DNA of 64,000 bases from contig JBBRBB010000001.1 in NCBI GenBank assembly GCA_038206235.1, positions 186,001 to 250,000 on the forward strand. Reading direction: 5' to 3'. Of this stretch, positions 42,627 to 51,169 are shown one piece after another; position 1 is the stretch's first letter; every line of letters starts with the position of its first letter. Below the pieces are notes generated by a model, which saw only the letters and a program-made list of their open reading frames with translations, made no database searches and was not told the origin of the DNA. Position numbers and translations under genes: made by a program. This stretch comes from JBBRBB01 sp038206235 (GTDB lineage: Bacteria > Bacteroidota > Bacteroidia > Chitinophagales > Chitinophagaceae).

Positions 42627-42654
42627 CCAACCATATCATCCAATAAATAATCTA
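42627..42654 (+). promoter_or_regulatory. CCAACC-N17-ATCTA promoter-like box
   Basis: CCAACC at 42627-42632 and ATCTA at 42650-42654, 17 bp apart; the lipoprotein ATG is 43 bp downstream. Identical architecture occurs at six other intergenic sites of this window, which argues for a shared sigma factor (ECF-type, inference). Confidence 0.6.
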
Positions 42655-42696
42655 TTGTAAGTATATTTATTTATTCAAATTTTAAATCATCTCAAA

Positions 42697-43485
42697 ATGA
42701 AAACACAACAAACACTGATGCTGCTCGCATTTCTGCTGAGCATTGCAGCATGTAAAAAAGAATCTTCTACATCTCAGCAAACTTCTTCCCGTGAACTTAC
42801 AAGCACATCTTCGCAGGAAAGCAGGACTGCAGGCAAACAACAACGCCCTCATATTGACCCGTCTGATTTTGTAAAAGGAATTGATAACTCATACTTCCCT
42901 TTAGTGCCCGGCACTTTATTCAAGTATGTGAACACACTTTTCGACGGTCAGCATGTAACTGTTGAGAATATTACAGTAACCGTAACGTATGACACTAAAG
43001 TAATTCTTGGCGTTTGTTGCGAAGTAATACATGACCAGGTAAAAACAAATGGCAAGGTAACAGAAAACACGTACGACTGGTATGCACAGGATAAGCTTGG
43101 TAATGTGTGGTATTTTGGAGAAGATACAAAAAGCTATCATAACGGTACCGTAGATTCCTCCGGCTCTTTTGAAGCGGGCGTTAACGGAGCTTTACCGGGC
43201 ATCATTATGCTGGGAAATCCTGCGGCGCACATAGGTGTACAATATTATCAGGAATATTTGAAAGGAGAAGCTGAAGACCAGGGAACAGTAATAAATGTAA
43301 ACAGCTCGGCTACGGTTGCTTATGGCACTTTTAGTAATAATTGTGTGGTAACAGAAGAATATACAAGATTGGAACCCGATGTTTTGGAATATAAATATTA
43401 TGCTCCCGGTGTTGGGCAGGTTTTGACGGTGCTTAATAAAGGAGGAGAAGAAAGAGAAGAGCTTATCAGCATTTCACATATTTAA
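42697..43485 (+). CDS. Lipoprotein of a three-member paralogous family
   Basis: 262 aa. Lipoprotein signal with lipobox LSIAACKKES (Cys19). After a Ser/Thr-rich linker the mature domain begins RPHIDPSDFVKGIDNSYFPL and contains DWYAQDKLGNVWYFGEDTK and YKYYAPGVGQVLTV. The copy at 60177-60982 is closely similar over the whole mature part, and the protein at 53199-53891 is a distant relative sharing VYYFGEE and TYAPGVGLI. The family is uncharacterised as far as recognised here. A promoter-like box and a good terminator bracket the gene. Confidence 0.8.
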   Translation: MKTQQTLMLLAFLLSIAACKKESSTSQQTSSRELTSTSSQESRTAGKQQRPHIDPSDFVKGIDNSYFPLVPGTLFKYVNTLFDGQHVTVENITVTVTYDTKVILGVCCEVIHDQVKTNGKVTENTYDWYAQDKLGNVWYFGEDTKSYHNGTVDSSGSFEAGVNGALPGIIMLGNPAAHIGVQYYQEYLKGEAEDQGTVINVNSSATVAYGTFSNNCVVTEEYTRLEPDVLEYKYYAPGVGQVLTVLNKGGEEREELISISHI

Positions 43486-43546
43486 TTATGCCGATATTAA
43501 TCGGGAGATTAAAATTTATTAAGTATTGTTTTATTGCAGCATATAG

Positions 43547-43580
43547 GCGCAGGTGTTACAGCCTGCGCTTTTTATTTTTA
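43547..43580 (+). terminator. Rho-independent terminator
   Basis: GCGCAGG / CCTGCGC stem with an 8-nt loop followed by TTTTTATTTTTA, 62 bp after the lipoprotein stop. Confidence 0.85.
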
Positions 43581-43673
43581 GTAACGTTATGGAATGCCGT
43601 GGAAATTGATTTCAGTAAGAATAAAGTTTCGCTATGCTACAAACATTCTGCGGGCAAAGAGCTATAAATTTTT

Positions 43674-44672
43674 TTACACATGAATCAACCTGTCTAAAGC
43701 ATCTGTCACTTTATTCAAATCAAATTCTGTTAAACAAACGGGTAACGGAGCCAATTTGCATGGACTTTTTACGCAGGGTTCACAAGGAAGCATACCATGC
43801 CTTACAACAATTGCATTCTTATTTTTATAAGGTCCGGTATTTGCTTCATTCGTGGAACCAAAAATTACTACAAGAGGTGTATTCAGCGCTGACGCAATAT
43901 GTGCCGGCCCTGAATCAGTGCTTACTACAAAAAAAGCATTCTGTAAAAGTTCTATCAATTGGGTAAGACTAGTTTTTGCTACCATATTTTCAATATTGTT
44001 TTTAGAGGGCAAGCCGGAATATATTTTTTCAATATGCCATTTATCATTTGGCCCTCCAATAATTTTTATGGGGAGATGATTATATTTCTGCTGCAGCATG
44101 GTTGTTAACTGAATGGCTTTCTCAACAGGAATGCGTTTGGAGCTGGCCTCTGTATTAAAATTGGCAACTATATAATCTTTTGATTTGATAGATGGAGGAG
44201 TGTTATTTAATTTGTATGAGTCTACACTTTCAGAAGAAAATTTTCCATATAAATAGAGATCTATCAGCACGGCATATTCTTCTGCCCTGTGCAGGTTAGC
44301 AGGCTTTGTATAAGCGTGTGTGAATAAAAAGGAACGGAATTCATTTCTATATCCTGCTCTATGTTTGGCTCCGGTAGCATAACCCATGGCAGCCGAAGAG
44401 AAAGAATCGGGTAAGCAAAAGAAAAGATCATATTTATTTTGAAGAGAAATTGCTTTACCGAATTTAAAAGCTCCCACCAAACCCTTGTGCTGCCTTTTAT
44501 CAAACAAATGTATTGCGCTAATACCGGGAATGTTTGCTACAATTGATTCGAGGGTTTTTTTTACTATTAATTCAATATGTGCAGAAGGAAAACTCTTCTG
44601 TAATTTCTCCACAAAAGAGAGGCTCATTACTGTATCGCCTACCCAGTTTGGCAATCTTGCAAGAATACGCAT
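43674..44672 (-). CDS. Glycosyltransferase family 9 (heptosyltransferase-like)
   Basis: 332 aa, close in layout to LPS heptosyltransferase II (WaaF). The N-terminus RILARLPNWVGDTVMSLSFV is diagnostic; the ADP-heptose-binding half includes KIIGGPNDKWH and STDSGPAHIASALNTPLVVI with the conserved Asp and Gly-Pro-Ala-His. It should extend the lipooligosaccharide core; heptose use in Bacteroidota is variable, so the sugar is uncertain. It is not linked to other LPS genes here. Confidence 0.88.
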   Translation of the reverse strand: MRILARLPNWVGDTVMSLSFVEKLQKSFPSAHIELIVKKTLESIVANIPGISAIHLFDKRQHKGLVGAFKFGKAISLQNKYDLFFCLPDSFSSAAMGYATGAKHRAGYRNEFRSFLFTHAYTKPANLHRAEEYAVLIDLYLYGKFSSESVDSYKLNNTPPSIKSKDYIVANFNTEASSKRIPVEKAIQLTTMLQQKYNHLPIKIIGGPNDKWHIEKIYSGLPSKNNIENMVAKTSLTQLIELLQNAFFVVSTDSGPAHIASALNTPLVVIFGSTNEANTGPYKNKNAIVVRHGMLPCEPCVKSPCKLAPLPVCLTEFDLNKVTDALDRLIHV

Positions 44673-44876
44673 CTAAATAAGTTGAAATTGAATTGTGGTT
44701 TAAAAAATAATTTTGTTATATAAAGGTTGGCGAGTAAAAAATATTTCAATCATTCGGAATAAAACGTAACCTGAAATAAATTTACTCCTTCGCCACAAAT
44801 ATCTTACAAGTTTCTTTTACCCTGTTAACTGGCTATTAAAAAATATTTTGTAGTATTACGCCTTAAATCAAACTGT

Positions 44877-45074
44877 ATGTGTTGCAAAAAATCAATTTCC
44901 ACACTCACCCTCTTATTGAGCTTGGTGATGTTTGTATCAGTTGTTTTTATTAGTTGTTCCGGCAATACTAATAAAACTTCAACTTCAGATTCTGTCAATA
45001 GTCAAACCATGGCACCTGCAGATACCATGCAAATGGATTCGGCTTCTACAAGACCGATTGTGAATCCGCATTAA
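44877..45074 (+). CDS. Small lipoprotein-like peptide
   Basis: 65 aa: a hydrophobic signal (STLTLLLSLVMFVSVVFIS) with lipobox VFISCSG (Cys27), then a short Ser/Thr/Asp-rich mature part of 38 residues. No domain. Small orphan lipoproteins of this kind are common in the family; function unknown. Confidence 0.55.
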   Translation: MCCKKSISTLTLLLSLVMFVSVVFISCSGNTNKTSTSDSVNSQTMAPADTMQMDSASTRPIVNPH

Positions 45075-45111
45075 TCGAAATATAGAATTAGCCCTGGCTA
45101 AGTTTTAACCT

Positions 45112-46536
45112 TTACTCTTTATTAAGCGTTTTTTTTGGCGGCAGCTTTTTTTGTATGTTTTTTTTCCCGTTTTTTATAACTGATATTTTAGTTGGTTTGG
45201 TTGCGCTTTTGTTTGATAGCTTTTCAAGTAGCCAATGCTCTATGCGATGATGCGTAGGCGCTAATATGGATGCAATAACAACGAAAATTATAATTTCATA
45301 GATAGGATTATGGTTGGTAAACATACCTACACGGGGATTTAGGAACAGCAGTAAATATTCAAAGAGCAACAGCAGGGAAAGTATTCCAAGGAACTTAATA
45401 ATTCGCTGATGAGTTTTAACTTTATTTAGCAATAGTGTTACTAAAAATAATACGGGTATAAAAATTCCAATCAGTAATATCTGCAATTGCTGCTGCCTTT
45501 CTTTCTCTTCTCTTTTTTTGTTTTCCGCTATTTCATTTTGTCTTAATTGTTCGTTGTTTGAAATAATTTGCGATTCTCTTATTTTCTCCTTACTGTAAAT
45601 AGAATCTTTTATCGCCTGTTCCATTTCGATGTATGTAAACGCATTTTTAATATCACCTGTTTTTTTAAAGTGTTCGGTTAAAAACGTAGCAGCTTCTAAT
45701 TGTCTTGATTCAAAACCGCCTTTTTTTGCTATATCAGAAGAACGAATAGCATAATATTCAGCAGAATCATTCATGTTTCTATAGTCATATACTCTCGCAA
45801 GTCCAAGTGTAGTCTCACAAATTATATCATCATCATTAAAAGGTTCAAGATAAACAAGCGCCTGCAGGTAATAGTATAATGCTGAATTCAAATTATGTTG
45901 TTCTATGTAAACATGTCCAAGACCCACCATAGATATCCCCATAAAATTCTTGTCGTTTATTTTAGCTGCTACTTCAAACGCTTTACTAAAAAAAGAAAAT
46001 GAAGAGTCAATAATATGAAGGCGCCAGTATACATCCCCCAAATCCTGGTAGCTGTAATATTGAAGGTCAGCTACGCCATGCAATTGAATAACCGAATCTG
46101 CTTTTCTGTAATATATCAATGCATCTCTGTATTGTTCCTGCTGAGTATATACAGTACCTATATTAATTAAAGCGCTTGCAAGATTACGCGGATTATTCCT
46201 TTTCTCTTCTAACTGCAATTTTTGTAAATAAAATTCAAGAGCTTTTGGGTAATTTCCAATTTTGCTTAAAGCCGTCGCTAATACTGCAAGAGATATAGAT
46301 TCTCCCTCTTTATATTTTATTTTTTGTGCCAGATAGAGGGCCTGTTGTGCAATGCGTACAGAACTCTCGGGATTATATAAATTACTTGTTTCAGCAATTT
46401 GCCACATTAAGATAACCCTGCCTGTATCAGTTTTTTCTTTAGCCAACAAAGCTTTAAGACTGTCTGCTTTTTGTTTTTGCGCTGGTGATGAGTAAAAACA
46501 AATCAAACTCACAATGAGTAAAATAAAGTTTCTCAT
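45112..46536 (-). CDS. Periplasmic TPR protein with C-terminal membrane segments
   Basis: 474 aa. Signal peptide (NFILLIVSLICFYSSPAQ), then six to seven tetratricopeptide repeats over about residues 40-300, a coiled coil at about 300-345 (KEKIRESQIISNNEQLRQ), and three TM helices between 350 and 445. The tail is basic (KKNIQKKLPPKKTLNKE). The layout is that of Bacteroidota TPR sensor kinases, but the kinase or LuxR output is missing. It is divergent from the caspase-fold gene downstream on the plus strand. Confidence 0.8.
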   Translation of the reverse strand: MRNFILLIVSLICFYSSPAQKQKADSLKALLAKEKTDTGRVILMWQIAETSNLYNPESSVRIAQQALYLAQKIKYKEGESISLAVLATALSKIGNYPKALEFYLQKLQLEEKRNNPRNLASALINIGTVYTQQEQYRDALIYYRKADSVIQLHGVADLQYYSYQDLGDVYWRLHIIDSSFSFFSKAFEVAAKINDKNFMGISMVGLGHVYIEQHNLNSALYYYLQALVYLEPFNDDDIICETTLGLARVYDYRNMNDSAEYYAIRSSDIAKKGGFESRQLEAATFLTEHFKKTGDIKNAFTYIEMEQAIKDSIYSKEKIRESQIISNNEQLRQNEIAENKKREEKERQQQLQILLIGIFIPVLFLVTLLLNKVKTHQRIIKFLGILSLLLLFEYLLLFLNPRVGMFTNHNPIYEIIIFVVIASILAPTHHRIEHWLLEKLSNKSATKPTKISVIKNGKKNIQKKLPPKKTLNKE

Positions 46537-46771
46537 ACTCCTGTTTTTTGGAATGCTGTTGAGTTTATTATAAATAGCGGAAAAGAATCAACAACTAAAT
46601 TAGCAGCTAAAACACTTCTCAATAAAAAAATTAAATTATCCTCCATTCATTATTCCTTTCCGGTTAAGTTTGTTTCAATCCGGTTCGTCTGTTTTTTACA
46701 AGAAAATTTCTGCATCATATAATTTCATACTATATTTAATTTTCATTTTTACTGATTACAAAATTATCGCC

Positions 46772-48109
46772 ATGCCCTCCAAATATTATTTCCTATTACT
46801 CACCTGCCTGTTTGCCTGCAGCAAATTAACTGCACAATCTCTTTATAACTTTAAATACAATTACCTTGACGACAATGGTAACAAAGAGTACTACAATGCC
46901 TTTATGGTAAGGTATGATGATGGCACCGGCTTTATACGGGTAAGCTATATTGATAGTGTCACCGGTGAAAAATATTTGGTGAATATGGACATGGAAGAAA
47001 GCTATGAGGTAAATGATATGGCCGGAGCGGCTGACAGCAGCATTTTATATTTTGAGGGAATTGACTCCAAAGTAATTATGGGCGATACCACCTATGGTTA
47101 CGACCCTGATATTTTCGTATTTCAAAACCAGGAAAATTCTGAATATTATGAACCTTTAAAAGTGCTGAGTGTTTCTGATGATGGCTCTATGGTGGAAGGT
47201 GAGTTTACAGAATCAAAACTGCTAACACAGGAAGACCTTACCGAAGAATTTGTTTTACAGTTTTTTTCTGAGGATGAAGAATTTTATCAGAATCTTTTCA
47301 ATACTACCGTAAGAACATTAACATCAGAAGAGAAGCAGGCAAAATTGCACCTGCTGATAGTTGCCAATACAAAAGACGTTGATATAGGCAGCACCTGTGT
47401 TCTTGACAAAGACAGAACCTTAAAAACGTTTTCAGACCTTGCTGACCTTCTTAGCATAACGCTGGATGCAAAAACTATTTTTGGTGATGATTACAATAAA
47501 AAAAATGTGGAGGATGCTGTTGCATCTCTCAATCCTTCACCACGTGATATTGTAGTATTTTATTATTCCGGTCACGGTTTCAGCATGAATGACGGACACC
47601 AGTTTCCTTATATCGAACTCCGGGCAAAAAGCTTTCAAAGCCTGAAAGATAATTCTCTCAACATAGAAGACATTTATAACATTATTGCAAAGAAAGGAGC
47701 AAGAGTAAATCTTGTGATAAGCGATTGCTGCAATTCAGACCCCAATGCAGGAACCGCCATCAGTGGTGATTTTGCACAAACAAGAAGCTCTTCTATTGAA
47801 TGGAGCTTACAAAACTGCCAGCAGCTTTTTATACCTCCCCTGCGGGTATCTATATTAATGACGGCAGCTCAAAAGGGGGAATTGTCGGCAGGGAACAATA
47901 ATTTTGGCGGTTTCTTTACCTACAACTTCAGGGCATCGCTGGTAAATTTTTTAAGCCCTGTACACCAGTTTACAGGAGTATCGTGGGATAATTTAATTGA
48001 GGAGGCCAAAGCACAAACCATTGCCAAAGCCGATCATACCTGGTGCAGTATGCCTGATGGAGGAAAAGCAAAATGTGTACAGCATCCAGCGTATGTAATA
48101 CAACATTGA
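46772..48109 (+). CDS. Secreted caspase-fold cysteine peptidase (C14 family)
   Basis: 445 aa from the ATG at 46772, chosen because it opens the signal peptide MPSKYYFLLLTCLFACSKL, cleaved after AQ22. Residues 25-190 form an acidic N-terminal domain of unknown type. The caspase p20 fold begins near KLHLLIVANTKDVDI (residue 191). The catalytic His is His268 in VVFYYSGHGFSM and Cys320 in LVISDCCNSD (D-x-C pattern). No p10 partner or defence gene is adjacent. Periplasmic or secreted localisation makes a classical abortive-infection role unlikely. Confidence 0.85.
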   Translation: MPSKYYFLLLTCLFACSKLTAQSLYNFKYNYLDDNGNKEYYNAFMVRYDDGTGFIRVSYIDSVTGEKYLVNMDMEESYEVNDMAGAADSSILYFEGIDSKVIMGDTTYGYDPDIFVFQNQENSEYYEPLKVLSVSDDGSMVEGEFTESKLLTQEDLTEEFVLQFFSEDEEFYQNLFNTTVRTLTSEEKQAKLHLLIVANTKDVDIGSTCVLDKDRTLKTFSDLADLLSITLDAKTIFGDDYNKKNVEDAVASLNPSPRDIVVFYYSGHGFSMNDGHQFPYIELRAKSFQSLKDNSLNIEDIYNIIAKKGARVNLVISDCCNSDPNAGTAISGDFAQTRSSSIEWSLQNCQQLFIPPLRVSILMTAAQKGELSAGNNNFGGFFTYNFRASLVNFLSPVHQFTGVSWDNLIEEAKAQTIAKADHTWCSMPDGGKAKCVQHPAYVIQH

Positions 48110-48130
48110 GATGATCTTTTAATTAAATTA

Positions 48131-48181
48131 TTATTCTGTTACAGGCGTACCGTCTTCTTTAAAGCGACCTCTTTTTGTTCG
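48131..48181 (-). pseudogene. 3' remnant of a PepSY-like gene
   Basis: The minus strand encodes NKKRGRFKEDGTPVTE-stop, matching the last residues of the PepSY-like protein at 50613-51098 (KKAVAFKEDGTPVTE-stop) at both DNA and protein level. Nothing upstream continues the homology. It marks a former duplicate of that gene 2.5 kb away. Confidence 0.65.
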
Positions 48182-48224
48182 TGAATTTAATTAGACTCAA
48201 CATTATTACTATATGTATCAGAAA

Positions 48225-49022
48225 CTATGCAGGAGTCTTAATCACATCTTTTTTTGTTATTGTCAGGTATATAACAGTAGACAAGATTGCAATAAGGAAA
48301 ATTGCGCTTGTTATTACAGTACCTAATCCCAAACCGCCATCGCTATGAGATTGCGAAAGCTCGTCACCGATAGAGGCGCCAAGTGGGCGGGTTAAAATGT
48401 ATGCTATCCAGAAAGTAAGAACCGGGTTAAGTTTGAAAAGCCGATGAGCAACGTAGACGATTGCAATTAATCCGGCAAATATGCCTGCTGACAGCAAGTA
48501 CCCTACCTTAAGGGTCTCTGCCAGGAGGTCTCCAGCGGCAGTCCCCAATGCGAAAGTAAATAGGATTGCGAGCCAATAAAAAGCTTCCCTGCGTATGGTA
48601 TTTATTTTGTGTACTGATAAAGTTTTCTCGGTTGCATACCATATCGCAAAAGTTATTGCTAATGCTGCGGCAAACACAGCAGTCGTTATTTCAAGAGACA
48701 CACCTAAATTATCTGTTAGATTATCAGTAATTAATGTGCCTACAACACTGATCAAAACAACGGCAAGCCAATAGATTCCAGGTACGTACTTATTTGTCTT
48801 GAATTGAAAGAAGAGAGTAATGATAAGCAGAATACCCATCACAACAGATGTACCAGTGAGTCCTAAGTTCAGATTTTCGTTTAGAAAGTCTGCCGCAGTC
48901 TCGCCAACAGTTGTGCATAAGATTTTAATAATCCAAAAATAGAGAGTGATTTCCGGTACTTTGTTTAAGATTTGTCTCCCTGCTTTTAATATACCGCTTT
49001 GTTGTATGTTTTTTGTGTTCAT
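48225..49022 (-). CDS. COG4705-type membrane protein (repeat of DUF347)
   Basis: 265 aa from the ATG at 49022 (MNTKNIQQSGILKAGRQ); upstream starts add a non-conserved stretch. Four copies of an internal repeat with a W/Y-hydrophobic-G(T/E)xxxD pattern: YFWIIKILCTTVGETAADF, YWLAVVLISVVGTLITDNL, FYWLAILFTFALGTAAGDLL and FWIAYILTRPLGASIGDEL, each followed by a hydrophobic helix, giving about 8 TM segments. The family is uncharacterised. It lies 71 bp downstream of mlaE on the same strand. Confidence 0.85.
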   Translation of the reverse strand: MNTKNIQQSGILKAGRQILNKVPEITLYFWIIKILCTTVGETAADFLNENLNLGLTGTSVVMGILLIITLFFQFKTNKYVPGIYWLAVVLISVVGTLITDNLTDNLGVSLEITTAVFAAALAITFAIWYATEKTLSVHKINTIRREAFYWLAILFTFALGTAAGDLLAETLKVGYLLSAGIFAGLIAIVYVAHRLFKLNPVLTFWIAYILTRPLGASIGDELSQSHSDGGLGLGTVITSAIFLIAILSTVIYLTITKKDVIKTPA

Positions 49023-49093
49023 ATATAAAGTATGTTTAACAGAATTTATTTGAATTAATTGATAGGCACGGTTCGCACGGAAATCATTACTCA

Positions 49094-49834
49094 TTATAGT
49101 AACAGCGCTGCAAGTAAATAATCTCCAAGCAATATCATAACACAACTTACCACAACTGCTGTTGTGCTTGCACGTCCTATCTCAAGTGCACCACCTTGCA
49201 CATGATAGCCATAATAAGCCGGAACGCTCGATATAATAAATGCAAACGTATATGCTTTGGATAAGGCAAAGGTGATATTATATAAATTAAGTTTATTTCG
49301 TAAGCCAATGTCGAAAATATTTTTTGCTATAATGCCAGACAGGTCACCTGCTTCCCGCCCACCCCATATAGCGAGCACTATGGAAATTACAACAAGACAC
49401 GGAACAACCAGTAAGGCACTAAGTATTTTTGGCATAATGAGATAACTGCGGGTATTGATGCCCATAATTTCGAGTGCATCAATTTGTTCTGTTATGCGCA
49501 TGTTTCCCAATTCACTTGCAATTTTACTTCCTACAACACCAGCCAGAACAATACTTACAACCGTTGGAGATAATTCAAGTATAACGCTATCTCTCACCAC
49601 CTGCGCAATCGTGGGAGCAGATACAAGAGGACTTATTAATTGATAAGCTGTTTGCACTGTAGTTACAGCACCGAGAAATAATGATATTATAACAACTATG
49701 GGTAAAGAACGAATGCCTATTTCAACACATTGATGCATGAATTCTTTCCAGTACATGTTGAAATTTTCAGGAAGAGAGAACATGCCTTTTAGCATGAGCA
49801 GATATTTTCCAATGTGGTTCAATAATCTTGTCAT
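49094..49834 (-). CDS. MlaE-family ABC permease without its usual partners
   Basis: 246 aa, five or six TM helices. EIGIRSLPIVVIISLFLGAV, GSKIASELGNMRITEQIDAL and MGINTRSYLIMPKILSALL are the MlaE core. The family moves phospholipids between membranes with MlaF (ATPase) and MlaD (MCE domain); neither is adjacent here, where COG4705 follows. It either pairs with partners elsewhere or is an additional permease copy. A promoter-like box and a hairpin precede it. Confidence 0.88.
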   Translation of the reverse strand: MTRLLNHIGKYLLMLKGMFSLPENFNMYWKEFMHQCVEIGIRSLPIVVIISLFLGAVTTVQTAYQLISPLVSAPTIAQVVRDSVILELSPTVVSIVLAGVVGSKIASELGNMRITEQIDALEIMGINTRSYLIMPKILSALLVVPCLVVISIVLAIWGGREAGDLSGIIAKNIFDIGLRNKLNLYNITFALSKAYTFAFIISSVPAYYGYHVQGGALEIGRASTTAVVVSCVMILLGDYLLAALLL

Positions 49835-49861
49835 GCATTTTGGTATTAACTATTGGGAAAA

Positions 49862-49887
49862 AAGCCCGGCAGAGTAAATCCGGGCTT
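49862..49887 (-). terminator. Hairpin with T-run upstream of mlaE
   Basis: AAGCCCGG / CCGGGCTT, perfect 8-bp arms and a 10-nt loop. On the minus strand the stem is followed by TTTTTT, i.e. a terminator reading toward mlaE and ending about 25 bp before its start codon. It sits between the CCAACC-N17-ATCTA box (49922-49949) and mlaE. Confidence 0.65.
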
Positions 49888-49921
49888 CAACTCAAAACTA
49901 CTAATAAGAAAACTATTTTTG

Positions 49922-49949
49922 TAGATGCTTATGTTATTATAAAGGTTGG
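49922..49949 (-). promoter_or_regulatory. CCAACC-N17-ATCTA promoter-like box
   Basis: Minus strand: CCAACC 49949-49944, then 17 bp, ATCTA 49926-49922. The mlaE ATG is 88 bp downstream with a terminator-like hairpin in between, so the box may drive an attenuated leader or a short RNA. Confidence 0.6.
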
Positions 49950-50009
49950 GTTTATTATAGAATATTTAATTCATTACACTAATTATTAATTAAGAATGTT
50001 ATTTTCCGC

Positions 50010-50037
50010 CCAACCATGGTTTTACTTTCTGCATCTT
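50010..50037 (+). promoter_or_regulatory. CCAACC-N17-ATCTT promoter-like box
   Basis: CCAACC 50010-50015, 17 bp, ATCTT 50033-50037. The PepSY-like lipoprotein gene starts 48 bp downstream. Confidence 0.6.
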
Positions 50038-50084
50038 ATACATGCGTTTAAAATTTTTTTCTTCATTACTTTAAATATTTGATT

Positions 50085-50447
50085 ATGAAAAAACAACTTT
50101 TCCTGCTTGCTGCATTAATCATATTTTTTGCATGCAACAAAAAAAATGAAACTGCCGAACAAAAGAACTTATGCCCGGTGGTTGCTAAAGACGCTGTGCC
50201 TTCAGTTGTTCAAGCATCTTTTACCGGCAAATATCCATCTGAGAGTGTGATTGCCTGGTATAATAAAGACAATATAGGTTATTGTGCAGCTTTTCTAAAA
50301 GGTGGACCAACTGAAACAATTGCTCAATTTGATAACAGCGGAAATTTTATTTCAGAAGAAACAAATCTAAATCAACAGGGCAATTTTCAGGATTCAACAG
50401 GTGGCAAGGTTGAGGGTTGCGAATGTGAGTTTCCTGAACATGAATAA
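50085..50447 (+). CDS. PepSY-like lipoprotein
   Basis: 120 aa from the ATG at 50085 (50079 is a TTG). Lipobox LIIFFACNKKN (Cys17). The mature part, VPSVVQASFTGKYPSESVIAW then IAQFDNSGNFISEE, follows the pattern of PepSY-like domains (PF11396 type): helix, W-containing strand, then a D-x-x-G-N turn. The C-terminus is unusual in ending with a Cys pair (EGCECEFPEHE). One of three PepSY-like genes in 4.5 kb. Confidence 0.72.
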   Translation: MKKQLFLLAALIIFFACNKKNETAEQKNLCPVVAKDAVPSVVQASFTGKYPSESVIAWYNKDNIGYCAAFLKGGPTETIAQFDNSGNFISEETNLNQQGNFQDSTGGKVEGCECEFPEHE

Positions 50448-50495
50448 ACAGGCATGGCTCACAAATATTTAGCCGCTAACGTTTAGAGGAAAATA

Positions 50496-50530
50496 ACAGC
50501 CGGATGATTGATTATATCCGGCTGTTTAAA
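50496..50530 (+). terminator. Hairpin after the PepSY-like lipoprotein
   Basis: ACAGCCGGAT / ATCCGGCTGT, perfect 10-bp arms with a 10-nt loop, 48 bp after the stop codon. The T-run is short (TTTAAAT), so termination is probable but not strong. Confidence 0.55.
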
Positions 50531-50612
50531 TAGCTCCTTATTATAAACACTACTCGACTTTTTATTCCGGTACTTTTGTTTCCTCAAGTTTCAGTCAAAC
50601 TTTTTAAAGTTA

Positions 50613-51098
50613 TTATTCGGTAACAGGTGTACCATCTTCTTTAAAGGCGACCGCTTTTTTATCATTTCCATTTTTCAAATCGGCTTCATAAATGGTTCCG
50701 TTCTTTGCTGTTTCAGTTTTATCAGCTTCTGTAATTGTCCATCCTCCATAATTTTTATCAATAGCATCTTTAACGGCTTTCGGTAAATCGGCTTCTTTAA
50801 TTTGAGCTTCGGTTTCCAGCCAGGCGCCCTCAGCAGAAAAGTTAGCTGATTCATCCGTGCCGTTTAAATTGAATTCCGCTTCCCATTCAGTGGCATTTTC
50901 TTTCCCCCATTTCACTTTAGTGGCATTGGGAAATTTGGCTGCAAAGCCTTTAGTTACGGCATCAGAAGGGTTATCGGAGTTTTTGTTTTCTGCTGAAGAT
51001 GAACTGTCTGTTTTTTTATCAGCAGTTAAATTATTGCCTGAGTTTGAGCAGGAAGTAAACAGGATAATACCTGTAAAAAATAAAGCTACTTTTTTCAT
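50613..51098 (-). CDS. PepSY-like lipoprotein
   Basis: 161 aa. Lipobox GIILFTSCSNSG (Cys17), a Ser/Asp-rich linker, then FAAKFPNATKVKWGKENATE with SANFSAEGAWLETEAQIKEAD, the PepSY-like module, and a second, similar half (YGGWTITEADKTETAKNG to AFKEDGTPVTE). The protein is exported and outer-membrane attached in all likelihood. A 3' fragment of a duplicate lies at 48131-48181. No binding partner is evident. Confidence 0.8.
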   Translation of the reverse strand: MKKVALFFTGIILFTSCSNSGNNLTADKKTDSSSSAENKNSDNPSDAVTKGFAAKFPNATKVKWGKENATEWEAEFNLNGTDESANFSAEGAWLETEAQIKEADLPKAVKDAIDKNYGGWTITEADKTETAKNGTIYEADLKNGNDKKAVAFKEDGTPVTE

Positions 51099-51169
51099 TT
51101 ATACATGTTTTGGTTAAGTTATGAAATATTACTCTACTAAAATTATTTAATTTAAAATGATTATAATGT

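Noticed and set aside
44715..44735. CCAACC upstream of the GT9 gene as an eighth promoter-like box
   Set aside because: CCAACC is present on the minus strand but the position 17 bp downstream reads TTTTT rather than ATCTW.
46772..48109. Caspase gene as part of an anti-phage defence system
   Set aside because: It has a signal peptide and no defence-type partner (no gasdermin, STING, nucleotide cyclase or sensor ATPase) next to it.
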